Assembly (NCBI GenBank): GCA_013398615.1 | Contig: VZSR01000520.1 | Coordinates: forward strand, 30,051,604 to 30,115,603 | Direction: 5' to 3' | DNA from: Brachypodius melanocephalos | Taxonomy: Eukaryota; Chordata; Aves; Passeriformes; Pycnonotidae | DNA: 64,000 nt | Shown: positions 37,340-50,400 of the stretch, one piece after another | Layout: each line of letters opens with the position of its first letter | How positions within the stretch are numbered: position 1 is the stretch's first letter | The notes under the pieces: model-generated | Told to the model about the DNA's origin: nothing | The model's database searches: none | Seen by the model: the letters and a program-made list of their open reading frames with translations, nothing else | Made by a program: the position numbers and the translations under genes

Positions 37340-37812
37340 ATATATGGACACCTAAGTCCATAGGCCCTGGGATGCAGCCATGGATGCTGAGGTAGCTACT
37401 GACATGATGAGGGACACCAAGATAATTATTCTCTCCATTGAGGAAAAGCTAAGAAAGCTGGGCTGTCTAGCCTGGAGAAGAGAAGGCTTGGAGGATCTCA
37501 TAATTGTGTATAAATACTCAAAGGGAGAGTGTGGATAAGATGGTGTGCAGTGACAAGGCAAGAGGCAATGGGCACAAACAGAACAGGACTTTCTATCTGG
37601 ACATCAGGAAACTCTTTTCAGTTTTCAGGGTGACCAAACACTGGCACAGGTTGCACAAAGAAGTTGTGGATCTACATCCTTGGAATAATCAAAAGCTGTC
37701 TGAACACAGTTCTGTGCAACAAGCTCTAGGTGACCCTGCTTGATCAGGGGCTTGCTCAGATGGCTTCCAGGGTCCCTTCCAATCTCAATGGTTCTGTGAC
37801 TCAGTGATTCAG
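37340..37812 (+). mobile_element. CR1 LINE fragment with large internal deletion
   Basis: The 5' portion (about 37340-37400: CCTAAGTCCATAGGCCCTGG, GATGCAGCC) corresponds to the ORF2 segment just before the reverse-transcriptase core. From about 37425 the sequence is CR1 ORF2 C-terminal and 3' UTR (AAGCTGGGCTGTCTAGCCTG, GGAAACTCTTTTCAG), ending CCCTTCCAATCTCAATGGTT followed by degenerate GTGATTC repeats. The reverse-transcriptase core between them is missing. Stops and shifts are present throughout. Confidence 0.85.
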
Positions 37813-39439
37813 TAACTCTTTCTGCAGACAAATATACCTGCCTGAAAACACCTCTCATCATTCTTACCTAAACTAATTGCTTAAGGCCAAGAGATAGTTT
37901 TATCTTGCTCTTCTTTCTGACCACTCTTAGAATTGACAGCCTCAGGCTTTATAAGGCTTTACACAGCAGTACCTCCTCTTTATCCTGCAGCCTACTGGGT
38001 ATTCCAATTTCACACTTTTTCATGCATTTTTCTTACAGTAAGGCAAAGAACAAGAGTTCCTCAATATCTCATAACCATAAAACTCCAAAACTACCTTGAA
38101 GTAGAAAATTATTTTTTAATATGGACATGAATCTTCAAGAACCTACAATAAAATTATTTCAGACAGTTGTTCAAACACTTGGTGAATGATGCTGTGTCAA
38201 AGCACTGTGTCTAATGTATTTTTTTCTGACAGGCCAGAAATTATTTGTGATACTGAGATACGAACAGGTAGGAATTGGCATATCTTCCAACCATCTAGTA
38301 TAGCAAAACATGTGGATTAGTCAGAAAAAAAACTCCACCAAATCTTTTAATCTACTCTTTAATGATTTATTTTCCAAGTTTAAACATTTCCTCATGCAGA
38401 TATTCCGAGATGTGGTTGTTGATATGTGGTGATCTATGTGAAACACCAATTAGACCTAATTGCTTCTTTGTTAGAACCTGCTGTGGTTTATCTGATTTGT
38501 GTATAAACCATATAAGCAGTGAAAGGATAAGTGAGAAACCACATCAAATCTGGCAGACGATAATAATGGGGTTTTTTTCAGAAAGCACCACAAAAATGAT
38601 GGAATTTGGAGCTTGAGATGATACATACTAAATGAGAAACTGTCGCTGTCACTAGAGGGAGTGCCTGTAGCAATGGAAAAAGACGCTTGTCAATTCTTGG
38701 TGTGTTTAAATTAATAGGGACATGCTGAGGTCTTTGAAAAAGAGACAGGGTGGAAAAATCCGCAATATACTGTGATTTTAAAGTGATTTCCTTTCCTATT
38801 TGTTTATTTAAATCAGAGCACAAGACATTTTAATTTATAAAAATCATTTAATTTCTCTAGCCTCAGGGCATACAGGATTTTGCATCCCTGTTCTTGGGAT
38901 TATATTTATAACTGTGGATGTACACTTGTTGGTGATACTTTTAATACATTAACTGGTTTTAGTATATAAAAGAGGAACATTTATTAATATTATACAGGGT
39001 TGAAAAGTTGCCAGTCCCTAAGCTGCTAGATGACATCACTTTTCAAAACTGATGTGATCAGAACTATTGATTATTGTTCTTTTTTGCAGCTTAAAACATC
39101 TGCAGTCTTGACTAAGCTAAGCAACTGTGTTATATCATTCCTTCAATATAGGTGATATTTCTAAACCCCCCATTTTCCTTACTATCCTGTGAATAATCCT
39201 GTTTGTCTACTTCTTGATAAAGTATTCCAGGCAACTCTATAAATGCAAAATGAAATGGAATAATTGCAACATATTCCCATATTTCTGCCATGCAGGGTGT
39301 GTCTTATTGCATGTAGCTACCTGTGTTTTTCTATTCAGAATTTACATTCTGATCTAGAGTTCAGAGACCTCCCTAGCCTGAGGTTATCTGCAAACTTACA
39401 AATATGCTCTTAATTTCCCCATCACTGGGCCTGTTCTTG

Positions 39440-40340
39440 AAAAAGTTGAACAGAAGGACCAGGAACTGTCTAGAAGAAGCCAGAGCATGGCAATGCAAGC
39501 CTAGCAGCTCCCTCAGGGCCAGGCACCAGGAGCCACAGGGAATCCTCCTAGAGCAGCAGACAAGGCCTGGCAGCCCATTCCGTCCCACCAGCTCAGCCAG
39601 GGGCTGGGCAGCTGGTGGCTTTTGGGGCAGCCACAACCTCAGGTACTGTCACCTCCTTGGGGAATTGGGACAGGCTAAGGCTGGGCCAGGATGGCAGCCT
39701 GCATGTCAGGGCTGGCATAGCAGGGCCCATGACCAGGCAGGACAGTTGGAGAGCAGCCCCAGTGTGGCAGTGCTGGGGCACGGGCTGATATCCCTGGAGG
39801 CTGGCACGGTCCTGGCTTTTGTGCAGACTGGGGGAAGGTCCTAGTAGATGCCAGAGAGGGGCAGTCAGGTCCTTCAGTGCTCTCAGCTCTGACAGGCTGC
39901 TCTAGGGGGTACTACAGGCTGTGAGCCAAGCGTGGCCACAGCACAGAGAGCGACCTTGACAGCAGGACACAGTCCTGCAGCATCTCAGCGGGACTGTGTT
40001 GGCGATATTGACAGTCACAGCAAGGCAAGGAATGAAAATAGATCCAGCATCCAGATAAGATGAGCAGGAGACACCTGGAGACAAGACTACAATGTAGGTC
40101 CAAGGTCTGTCAAGGAGACAGGACTGGAGAGAAGACAAGAGACAATGCTGCCTTCCACATTGGTCTCCAGTAAATGCAGGAAAACCTGTCAGCAAGACAG
40201 GGCTGTGGGAGTCAGGCTGGAAATGAATTCAATGTTTGAATAGCTCAGCCCTGAGCAGATGCAGAGCCCTCAAGCTGTCAGAGAGGGTACATGGTGCTGG
40301 GATGGGCAGGCTGGCCAGGGCAGAGCCCTGACAAAGGGAG
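39440..40340. other. Unclassified GC-richer block
   Basis: About 900 bp of GC-rich DNA with many CAGG, GGCAG and CTGGCA words, bounded on both sides by AT-rich DNA. Open frames of up to 146 codons (39404-39844 plus) look composition-driven, with no known motif. It might be an old LTR or satellite-like repeat, or unique GC-rich sequence. I cannot name it. Confidence 0.3.
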
Positions 40341-43300
40341 ACAACTGAACAGTGATTGTAACCAGAAAATTCCTCAAACATGCTAGAAACTACAATGCAG
40401 ACATCATCTTGCTTAGAATGTCAACTTTTCTGAGCAAAGCCAGTGTCCATGGAAACACCACATGATTAGCAACAGTCATTTTTCTCCCCGAGCTCTGTTG
40501 ATGTTCCTGGCTCAGAATGTGCACCCAAGTCTTGAGGCACAGAAGGAGACCTGGAGCTCTTCTCAGGCTGAAGGTACATGTTCTGCCCTGCTTCCTTCAA
40601 GACTATCGGGCCTTCAACAAGAGGAGTCCCTTGTTTCTCTCATTTATGGTTCAAGCCCAGAAATCATATATTAAGCAGTTCTTATTTAGTTTAGAATGTG
40701 TTCCAAACATCTTCGTGTCAGCTTTGCCATTTTTAGTGTACAATCTTTTATAGTTTCCATTTTTGATCCCTTAGAAATAGCTTGGAGGATACTTTTCCTT
40801 CCATTAAAGCTTTCTGGACTATCACCACTGCCACAGAGCGGTTGCCATGCCAAAGCTTCTGATGCCAGTATCTGTATGCATGCTCCTTTTCCTAATAAAT
40901 GAAAGGTAATTCAAAATATTTTGCTCTCAGTCAAAGAGCAAGGAAGCGAATTACCCTTCCTCTTGTTTAGGAATCTGAAACACAATTATGATGGAGTAGC
41001 TAATGCAGGTTACCCTATTAGTTAAGGTAAGTACACCAGACAAGTGAGTATTTGGTTTATGATAACCTACTGAAATGACTCAGACCGTGGGACTACTTAT
41101 CTTCCTACCAATAAATCTGTTTTTCCTTTGCTTTGTCCATACACAGTGAAACATAAATAGTAACCCTGAAGTCGAAATGAAAGTGGGAGAGAGGTGGGCT
41201 GCCAGAGAGTACACACAAGATACTGCTACAAATCACTCTAGCAGCACTGTAATTAGAGATGGGATATATATGTCTGGTCTTTTCTGGCAAACTAGGCCAT
41301 GTTGTGAGAAGTAAGAACTCTGTTGTGCACAGGGTTGTACTAGGTCATCAAAATTGGTTGTGAGAATACAGAGATAAATCTGGAAGAGAATTTTATGCTG
41401 CTTGAAGCTGACAAGCTGCCTCTGGACAGTGCCAGGCAACATTGTTTGCTGGATGAAATAACTTTAACTCGTACCCATTGCACCTGGAAATCAGGTGTAG
41501 AATAGGCTCATGACAGCTAAGAGATTGGTCCAAAAGACAATAGAAATTCCTCTGATGATACCTTTGTTTTGCTAGATGGTTTTGCATGCTTCTGTGTCAG
41601 CCGGCATCAAGCAAATATTTCTTTTGCAAACCCAAAAGGAGCAGAGGGTTTCATTTTCTCCTTTTTTAATAAGGTGTACTGTGTCTTTGGGACAAGCTGT
41701 TACTTTGGCAGTAAGAAACAGAAAACCAGAGGAGAATGTAGGGAGGTATAGCATGATTTTTGTAATATGTAACATGTTAGGTGAAGTTTGAGTGGCTGAT
41801 TACTCCCATTGGGTAGAGGATCCAAGTCAAGCCTAAATCCACTGAACTTTTATGTTTGTTTGATCTCTGATACACCTGCATTTAATTTCTTAAAATTACA
41901 GCTGCAACATGGAAACCGCAACAGCATGAGAATAAAAAAGAAGGCAAGTCCCACAGATCCTGGCAAAAGCATCCCTACAGTATGGGTGGGCACTGAGGTG
42001 GTATTTCCAGACCTGGGAAAGATCAGCAGAATTGAATGGAGCACACATTAAGGAACCCTGAGCTTGTCCAGTGGGGCCCATTCTTGTGATTTGCCCTCAG
42101 AGATCAATAAGACCTCAAATTATTATGAAATAATACAATTGTGTCCCACAACTGATACAGTAGATGGATGAGAATTTTTATCTTGTCTATGGTTCTGAAA
42201 ACAGGAAGACAGGCTATGCCTCATGAATGCCAGGTAATATTACTGTGAGTGTGTTGGACAACAGTATAGGTTTTGCAGATTGTAGAACTGTGGTAATGTT
42301 GTACTTGCTGACTCTCAGCAATACCAAACTGGATATGGTGGGTCTAGTTTCCACAGAGGACAAGACGGGTGGGACAGGACAGGATGGGGTAGCAGCACAG
42401 AAGTAGGTGTGTTTCCATTCTCAGAACCTGTACTGCTTTGTGGCTTTCATCTTCATTAAACGTGTCATTAGCTCTTGGCTGGGAAAGAACATGATCCCAC
42501 TGCTGAGAGATGGCGACCTTGAACGCTTTGGTAGCAGCCTCGAGTAAGCCAGTCTGGCTTATGCCATGCTGGAGTTTCTCCCTTAGCACTTACCAACGTG
42601 GTGAACAATTACAGAGCCCCATGTCTGACTTGGCAAGATTGAATCACAGCTTTTGTCTCATCTGTGCCTCTGTGGAGTGTATATCTCTCTTGTTCATTTG
42701 CCTTGAAATTCAGTGATCTGCCTGTGGCTTTGTTGTTATTTAGTCAGGTTGGTACAGACACCAAAAAGTGGTGGTGAGTGGTGTCTCCTAGGGCTGCAGG
42801 TGAGTTACATATGTGAGCAGTGTGTCAGAAGGACATGACTGAACAGGGCATAGGACAGCCAATATTTCTAAGGGAATTCATGCAAAGCAGTGCAAAGTTC
42901 TCTAGTACACTCTTGTGGCTGCTTCAGCTTGTCCCCTCTACCTGGGATGCCTTTAAGGATACCCCATCCCAAATGGGATAAGCGTAACTGATGGGATTTC
43001 TCACTTACACAAGATCTAACTGCTTAACATGAGCCCATAAGATCAGGATTTATATTATATTTATGGCCATAGTATCATTTGCTTACCTTAAAAAGATGTA
43101 TTGAGGGGATTCCTTACATTTAGGAAACATATCAGTGAACTGACTTAAAGTACTTTAAAAGAGCTATATCAAAATAGTATCTGATTTATTGTACTCAAAA
43201 TGTTCGAATAACTCTAATGTAGCTGAGGGTGACTATTAATCCGAGAATATTGTAATCTAATTTATACTGTGCATAGGTTACATTTTCAAGTTTCCTCCTC

Positions 43301-43400
43301 TGAAGAATATAAACATTTATGTTGACATCTTTCTTGTTGTGTACCTACTTAAGGTGACAATAATTCCACTTTATTTCTGTCAAGGTTAGATTCCCTCCCC

Positions 43401-43410
43401 NNNNNNNNNN
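43401..43410. other. Assembly gap (10 N)
   Basis: Ten N characters following TTCCCTCCCC. The round length suggests a placeholder of unknown true size. It lies about 260 bp before the TSHR CpG-rich promoter, so promoter-proximal sequence may be missing. Confidence 0.99.
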
Positions 43411-43669
43411 CCATTTATCTTCTTTGATGAATGGATTTTATCTTGTCTAATAATGTGGGAAATACTACTCACTCCTATTTTGCTTTAGCCTGTCATTTTT
43501 TAAATCATTCTTTTGAATTTTCAGTGCTTTTAAAACTTCTTTACATTTAGTGCATATCTAACTTGCAGTCAGTGAATATTTGCTTGTTGTACAGGTCTGC
43601 TTTAATTTCACTGCTTTCACAGGTGATTTAGTATGGCTCTTACTCAGCCCACTTCCTCCTGCTCCAAAG

Positions 43670-44283
43670 ATGCCGGGAGGAATGGTCGGAGTCCGGCGTT
43701 TCGCCGCTGCCTTTGAGAACGGCTCGACGGGCCGGTCCCGCTGCCGGCGCGGGTCTCGCCCCAGCCGAGCAGAGCAGGGCTGGGCAGGGCTGGGTTGGGT
43801 TGTGTTGAGTAGGGCAGAGAGCCCGCTCGCCCCGCACTGTCCCGGCCGCCCGCGGCAGGCGGGCCCGGAGCCCCAAGGCTGCGCCGGATCCGCCGGCTGC
43901 GGACGGAGAGCGGGCAGCGGCGGGGTCCCGGGACCGGCGCGGCGCTGCCGCGGTGAGAGCCGGGGAACGGGCGCTGCCGGGGACAGGCCCGGGAGGACAC
44001 CGCGGGAGGGGTGCGGAGGAGCGGGGGGGTCAGGTCCAGAATGGCCGGCGGGATGGGCGCGGGGCCGGGGCGAGGAGAGAGACCCTGCCCGATGGCGAGG
44101 GCGCGCAGGGCTTGCTGAGACCTTTCCTGACCCCGCTTAGTGAGGAGGCGGCGTTGTCCAGCACAGGTGCCGCCTTTCTCCGGCAGCTTCTCCCGGCGGG
44201 GCAGCGCAGTCTGGCCCTGCAGCTCTGGGATCTCCTCGTCTCCTCGGAGAAGCGAGGGGCAGAGCGGGAGCGGACGGCGGAAG
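43670..44283 (+). promoter_or_regulatory. TSHR: CpG-rich promoter and 5' UTR of TSHR
   Basis: Dense CpG and GC-rich DNA running directly into the TSHR start codon. It includes a small imperfect GGGCTGGGCA / GGGTTGGGTT repeat near 43778-43803. No TATA box is evident. Several out-of-frame ATGs occur upstream (for example 44039, 44054, 44092), so upstream open frames are possible if transcription starts early in the island. A donor-like CGCGGTGAGAG near 43950 could mark an alternative 5' exon. The transcription start cannot be fixed from sequence. Confidence 0.75.
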
Positions 44284-44453
44284 ATGCTGTGCCTCACGGT
44301 AGCCTTCCAGTTGCTGCTGGTGCTGGTGCTGTGCAGCCAGGGTACAGAGAGGTGTCCCTCAGCCTTCTGCGAGTGCTCTGACTGGGAGGACTACAAAATC
44401 ACTTGCAGGGACATCTACTTTATCCCCAGCCTTCCGGAGGACACCCAGACCCT
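44284..44453 (+). CDS. TSHR: TSHR exon 1, coding part (residues 1-57)
   Basis: The ATG at 44284 has A at -3 and is the first in-frame ATG. A hydrophobic core (VAFQLLLVLVLC) forms the signal peptide, with likely cleavage after G20. Then come CPSAFCECSDWEDYKITCRD, with the four conserved cysteines, and IYFIPSLPEDTQTL, equivalent to human IQRIPSLPPSTQTL. The exon ends in the split Leu57 codon (CT) before a consensus GTGAGT donor at 44454. Exact 170-nt coding length and phase agree with mammalian exon 1. Confidence 0.96.
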
Positions 44454-47400
44454 GTGAGTACATTGAGATGGTTTAGGGAAGCCAGCTGTCAGTATTCATG
44501 CTTTGTAGGCAGGAGATGCTCTGAGCTAATGTCCTATGAGATGAGGAAGTGATGAGAGGGAGAAGTGCTGCAGATTACCTGGGCGGTACGGGATAGCAGG
44601 GACGGCAGTGTGCAGGAGGAGGTAGGAAAAGTGACTCTCAAACCTTAAAGAGCTGTGAAGAGATGGTTCACTGGATCTTAAGAGTTCTCTGTAAAATATG
44701 GGAAAATAAGTAACTGGGCTGTTTGTGAACAAAGTGATCAAGAGGCTGGATTCTATGTGGCAAGTGCTTAGGGGATAAGGGGAAGGAAAGGTAGATCAAA
44801 CACAATTTTGTGAGTAAAAACTAATAGGAATTGGATGTGTCACCTCACAAAGAGTTCCACGAAATCCTCTGTGCATTTTCAGCTTCTTTGTCAAAGCCGG
44901 GGGAAAAAAAATCCATGGGAATTGAGAATCCTGACTATACTGTCTGGGAGACAGAATACTTCAGATGAAAATGTGGAGTATGGGATAAAGCAGCAAATTT
45001 AGATCTTGCCAGAGTGATAGAGTAATTCAGGTGTCTCAGCCTAAGTGTTTGATATGTTACAAGCACAGTAGAAGATCTTGTGTGGGTTTCCGCTGCCAAT
45101 CTAGATGAGCATCTTGTGTCATATCTGTCAGTTAAATACTGTAGTGAGACTGAAATGGCACCTGTCAGCTAAAACTGAGCAGATGAACCACTCCTGGCTT
45201 TTACTTTGTTTTTTGAGGTACAAAAGTTTTATAGGCTCTATGGGAAGGTTCATTTGTAAATATAGATTACTTTCTGATAAAGTACATTAAGTCAAACTCA
45301 GTTGATTTAATTGCAAGGTAAAACAGTAACAGACTTATTGGTTTATGTCTTGATAATGATTCTCAGGACTTTAGATAAATAAGAACCATTAAATTATTGG
45401 AGCTTATTTGAATACTTCTCAGATTTTTTAACACTGAAAGTAAAAGCTTAAATCAGTCATTTTCCTAGGAAGAAAGAAAAAAATTGTATTATTTCCATTA
45501 TTTTTGCTTGCCTTTAATTTTTTGGATGGTTAGACTGCACTATTTCAGTTAATGAGATTTTAAATTATACAAGGTTTTTTTTGTTATTATACTTTTATAT
45601 ACACAGTTTATTTAGGTTCAAATTCCAGTAATGTTAAAACATGCACGAAGTAGTATGTGCTTTGAAATCTACCACGACGAGTTAGAAAATATAGAAGTTT
45701 CAGTTTGTAGGAGAAAATGCCTTTGTACAGGCGTTCAAAACAGTTAATAGAAACAGTGAGATCACATAATGAAATTTGATACTTTCCTTGAAATATGCTG
45801 GTTTGATGACTGAGAAGTACCTCTCTACATACAGCTCCACAAATGAAGCACTTTGGCCACTGGAATTTTAGTGTTTTAAACACTTGTAGCAATGGGGGCT
45901 GTAAAATAATAAGCCACTGTTTTGAAAAGACAAAAACACCCCATGAAGATCTTGTTTCCATGGGAAAAGTAATTAACAAAAACAACTGAGAAATATTTTT
46001 CTATTTATTTGGGGTGAAATTAAATCATGTGCACCCATTAGAGTTACCATTGCAAACTTTTCAAGACATATGCTCCCTACCACATCAAGAAAATATTCCA
46101 GGTAATCACAATTGTGATTTTATAATGTATAGCAGAACATGTAGAACATGTGCTGCAGAGTCTTTTATTTGAAAGCAAATGGGAGAATTATCTGAGGGAA
46201 TAAGGAAAACAGAGCTCTTTTCACACACAGTCTCCCCAGACAAACAAACAGAACACAACCCAATCAAACACAAAAACCCCCATATTTTTTTACTTCAGTT
46301 TGAAGTTTTCTCTCTGAATAAAGTGTATTTATTTTCCTTCTGTTCTCTTATTTGAAGTCCAGTGGACTGTACCTGATTCTGTAGTCCCTTGCTTTCTGCA
46401 AATGTCTTAATATTTCTTTCCCTCCACATGTTAAATGGAAGTCATAACAGTTACCTATATGTGTTTTTTGTTTAGAGTGCTTTCAGATGTTTCAGACTGG
46501 ATTATTTGTACATGGCAGTTAAAACAACACAGAATTTTGTTAGAGATTGCAAAGTGTGTGCCCCTGATTCCATCATGTTTTCATCCTTTTGCTGTACAAT
46601 AGACAGCAGTTCTGAATCAAAGACCAACGATTCCAAAATAATTAATGTTTCTGTTAACCTTAAGAATAAATGAACACTTCTTTGGGGTGAAACATGTAGT
46701 TGTACATATCTGCACATTTTATGTTGAAACTCTACAATTTTCCCTAAATGCAGCAGGTTTGTTACTTTAGGCAGAGTAATTCTGCTGCTTTGTGGTAATG
46801 TGTGAACCTCAAGATTGCCAATTCAAAAACTCTTTTGTGTGGCTATTCGGTTTCGTAGGGTTTGTAGGACTAAGAGACTGGTGAATCTAGGAACACTTTG
46901 CCAGCTTTTGGAGATGATGAGCTCTTTTCAGTGCACAGGATCTTGAAACTCCAATTAAAGTTTCATTCTGATTATTCAGTCAGAACTGTTCTCATTTCCC
47001 TACCCTACTTTAAGAGAATAGGGCAAACCTTTTTTAAAGAAATGCTTATTAGAAATTCCAATAAATGTTTGTTTCTAACTCTTTAGTGGAAATGTGGCAT
47101 GAACTTAAGCCAGAAAAATGTGTTTATTTTAAACTGGTATTTATCCAAATATAGTTAATGCAGGTGCTTACCCAGAATGCCTGAATGCACATATATTGAT
47201 CTTGGAGATGTCCTTTTTTCAGTATAAGATATGGTTTTTTGTTTACTTACACATGCAGATCACCAAAACCCCACTGAACATTTTTCCAAAGATATAAGTG
47301 CACCATAATTATTGAATTATTGTAATATGCTTCTTGGCTTCATTATGATGACATATTCAGATGGTATCACTATCCCAGCATCACCTCAATGCACTTCTCT

Positions 47401-50400
47401 ATTCTTTTCATTTTATAAATCTATTTCTAGTTGCTTTTCATTATTTTTCTTTTGATAATAAAATTAATAAAGTTTTGTTTCTTATTCAGAGTGCATTACA
47501 TCTCCTGCATTCAGTTACTAAAATAACTTAATCTCTCCCTTCCCTTCCCTTCCCTTCCCTTCCCTTCCCTTCCCTTCCCTTCCCTTCCCTTCCCTTCCCT
47601 TCCCTTCCCTTCCCTTCCCTTCCCTTCCCTTCCCTTCCCTTCCTCTATCTTGTACCCAGGTGCTATTTTCATATCATCATAATCAAATTTGATTGCAATT
47701 GAACAAGAGGATGTTAGGCAAGGACAGTGGAACTGGTATATAAATAGACACAAACCCAGTACAGTCTTCAAGAATATGGTCTTTACATTAAGCATTAAGC
47801 TACAGTTCTACTGTTTGCTCCAGTATGTTTACCATAGGTGGGATACTGCCTTTTGATTAATGCCCATATATTCTGTATATTCTGTATATTCTGTAGGTAA
47901 TATAGAATGGCTACATATTTTGAAATAATGTTTTAGTTCCAATTAATTAATTTTAAAAATATTTAGTTATTCTCATTTGTAAAAGAGTATTTCTGAAGAC
48001 AAAGCCAGATTTGAACATTCTTAAAAGAATTAAATTTTTTTAACCAAACACCATTGTACTTACCAAATCCATTAAATCATTTTATCAATTGTCTTTCAGG
48101 TAATGATTTAAATAATTCTATATACATGGCTGCAACATAAAATGTTTCCTAAATACTATATTTTACATAAAACTATACTTTCTTGTCAATTCTGATGCTT
48201 ACTATTATATTTACCTACATATTTTGCTTAGAAAGGCATGGTATTGCTTCTATAATCCTGCTGTTAACATACAACAATCCCATATTTGACATACAGTAGG
48301 TCCAATACACTAGGTCAAAAAATTAGTACATATTATTGTCTCAGTTAAAGTGAAATGTTAAAGTGAAAGGATTTGCTCATAATCCTAATGGTAAGTTGAA
48401 GCACTGTTTCAAGGGTTCTTAAAGTAACTTACAAACTGTGCACTGTACATACCCAAGCTTTACTGTACATACACAGGCCAACTCAAAGTGAGCAGATGAA
48501 GAACATGAGTGAGGGACTAAGGGAACAGAGAAACTACTTAAGACCAAAATAATATCTTGAGAACATTGAACACAATTTTTTTTTTTTATTCCTTATCAAT
48601 TACTGTATCAGTAATATTTCTTGTACATTTGGAACATTTAAATTTCCCATATCACGGCACAGAAACCCATCAAGTGCTAGGAACTGTACAAGCACAAACC
48701 AAAAAGCCATTGCCATTCCTACTAGAAACAAGCATTATTTCAGCATTTTTTAACTACACACACAGCTTGTCAACAGAAAGCAGAACTACTGCAAGTAGTT
48801 CTTTCGTAAATGCTGTGAAGAGATTAACCTCAATGAGAATACCACACATTTATACAGGAGACAGTGGTAATGAGGCAGTGGTAATTCATTTGTATCATTT
48901 CCTTGTTTGAGAAGATGATGAGTTTTAATCACCATAGTAGCAAAAGAGTAGCTTATGCCAGAGTTTAAAAACCTCTTATTTTTGATTTCAACAGTGATTT
49001 AACAGACAAATTCTGTAAATGTTACGCCACACTGAATCTTGAATTGCTACTGTAGTCAGTTTTCATTATAGTGTTTACTTTTGACATAACATTTCCAACT
49101 CGTTACACTTCAGAAGCACACAACAGCCTTCTCTTGAATTGGGAAACAGAGATTATTGATACATCTGTAAAAGGAAAGAAAAAGCTTAACTTTTGCCAAA
49201 CAAACAAAAAAAAAGGTCCATGTGACTCCTAAGAAATAATTTACAGATTTTTTTTTTTTTTGCAAATAGCTAATATCAGTTGAGAAGGCAACTTTTCATG
49301 AGTCTGACTCATGCAGTCTGTTTGTATATTTGCAAAATCAAGAAATGTTTGATATTTTCCTTAACATGGGTTTACAGAACCTCAAAACAGTCTGTAAAAG
49401 GTGATTATATTTTGAAAACTGGACTGTCTCAGAAAGTGTTTTAAAGATGTCTAAATGATCTGCTTTCATCACCAAGTGTGACTGAACTTTTCCACATGAA
49501 GTTTAGAGAGACTACTGTGAAATGCTGATCTTCCAAAACAGGAATAAGGAAAATGAGAGACAGTCTCAGTTCCTAAAAAGCTCAACTTTAAGCATGCTTT
49601 TGTGTTCTGCTGGACTCAGTACTTACATATCCTCATGTTCACAGAATATACATTAAAGAGTCTCAAAAAATTTACCAATATATATTATGAAGCTGCTAAT
49701 AGCATAGCAGCTTGTTAATCACATTTAGGTGGCTACTATGTGGTAGCCAAAACTTAAAGAGTAGAAAAAGTAGCTTGTTTTACTCAAAAATGAGGAACCA
49801 TCTGAAAAAGACCATTTTATGTCAAGAGCTTTCTGTTCTATTCAAGACTGTGCAATGCAGTCAGTGCCCTGATACCTTACCCAAGTCAATGGCAAACAAT
49901 ACTCATTTGTATTGTTGGATTTGGATTTGCAAGGTGTAATGCAATGGACTCAAGTTGAAGCAATGAAAGCAGCTATAGTAAACACTACAATTTAAGCCTA
50001 AATGTAGGCAATGAGCTGCTGACACATACTAAAAGAAGATTAGTTCTCTCTTGAACTCCAACCAGTGAGTGTGGTCTGTCTGGATCTAAAGAAAAAGGCA
50101 TTTTAAATGGCACTCTTTACGAAGAAGGGTTGGCTCACACAACATGAAAGCTATTTGAGCTACTTTTTTTCTCACAAATAAGCAGATACATAAATATAGA
50201 GGCTGAAAAGCCCATAAAGGTAATTGAAACAAAACCTAATATTATAATTTAGCATAGGGTCATACAATAGTTTGGGTTGGAATATACCTTTGAAGATCAT
50301 CTAGTCCAGCTGCTTCTCCAAGGAGCAGGGACATCTTCAACTAGATCAGGTTGGTCAGAGCACCATCCAGCCTGACCTTGACTGTTTCCAGAGATGATTT

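Larger units (their letters stand above)
33531..43669. other. Intergenic region between the CEP128 and TSHR promoters
   Basis: About 10 kb separating two divergently transcribed genes. Recognised contents: an ERVL-type LTR (34850-35275), (TTTG)n near 36265-36285, an A17 tract (36918-36934), a deleted CR1 (37340-37812), an unclassified GC-rich block (39440-40340) and the N placeholder (43401-43410). No exon, tRNA or other gene was found. Confidence 0.65.

Noticed and set aside
39404..39844. 146-codon plus-strand frame in the intergenic GC-rich block
   Set aside because: Composition-driven. No domain, splice signal or conserved motif visible.
42344..42589. 81-codon minus-strand frame with fairly protein-like composition
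   Set aside because: No family recognised, no splice or promoter context, and intergenic. Might be a pseudogene scrap, but nothing supports a call.
43580..44297. Long frames in the TSHR promoter (186 codons plus strand, 217 codons minus strand)
   Set aside because: Low stop-codon density in GC-rich DNA. No recognisable domain. The real start is at 44284 in a different frame from the longest one.
47511..47795. Minus-strand frame with a Gly-Lys-Gly-Arg-Glu repeat
   Set aside because: Translation of the pentanucleotide microsatellite. No evidence of a gene.
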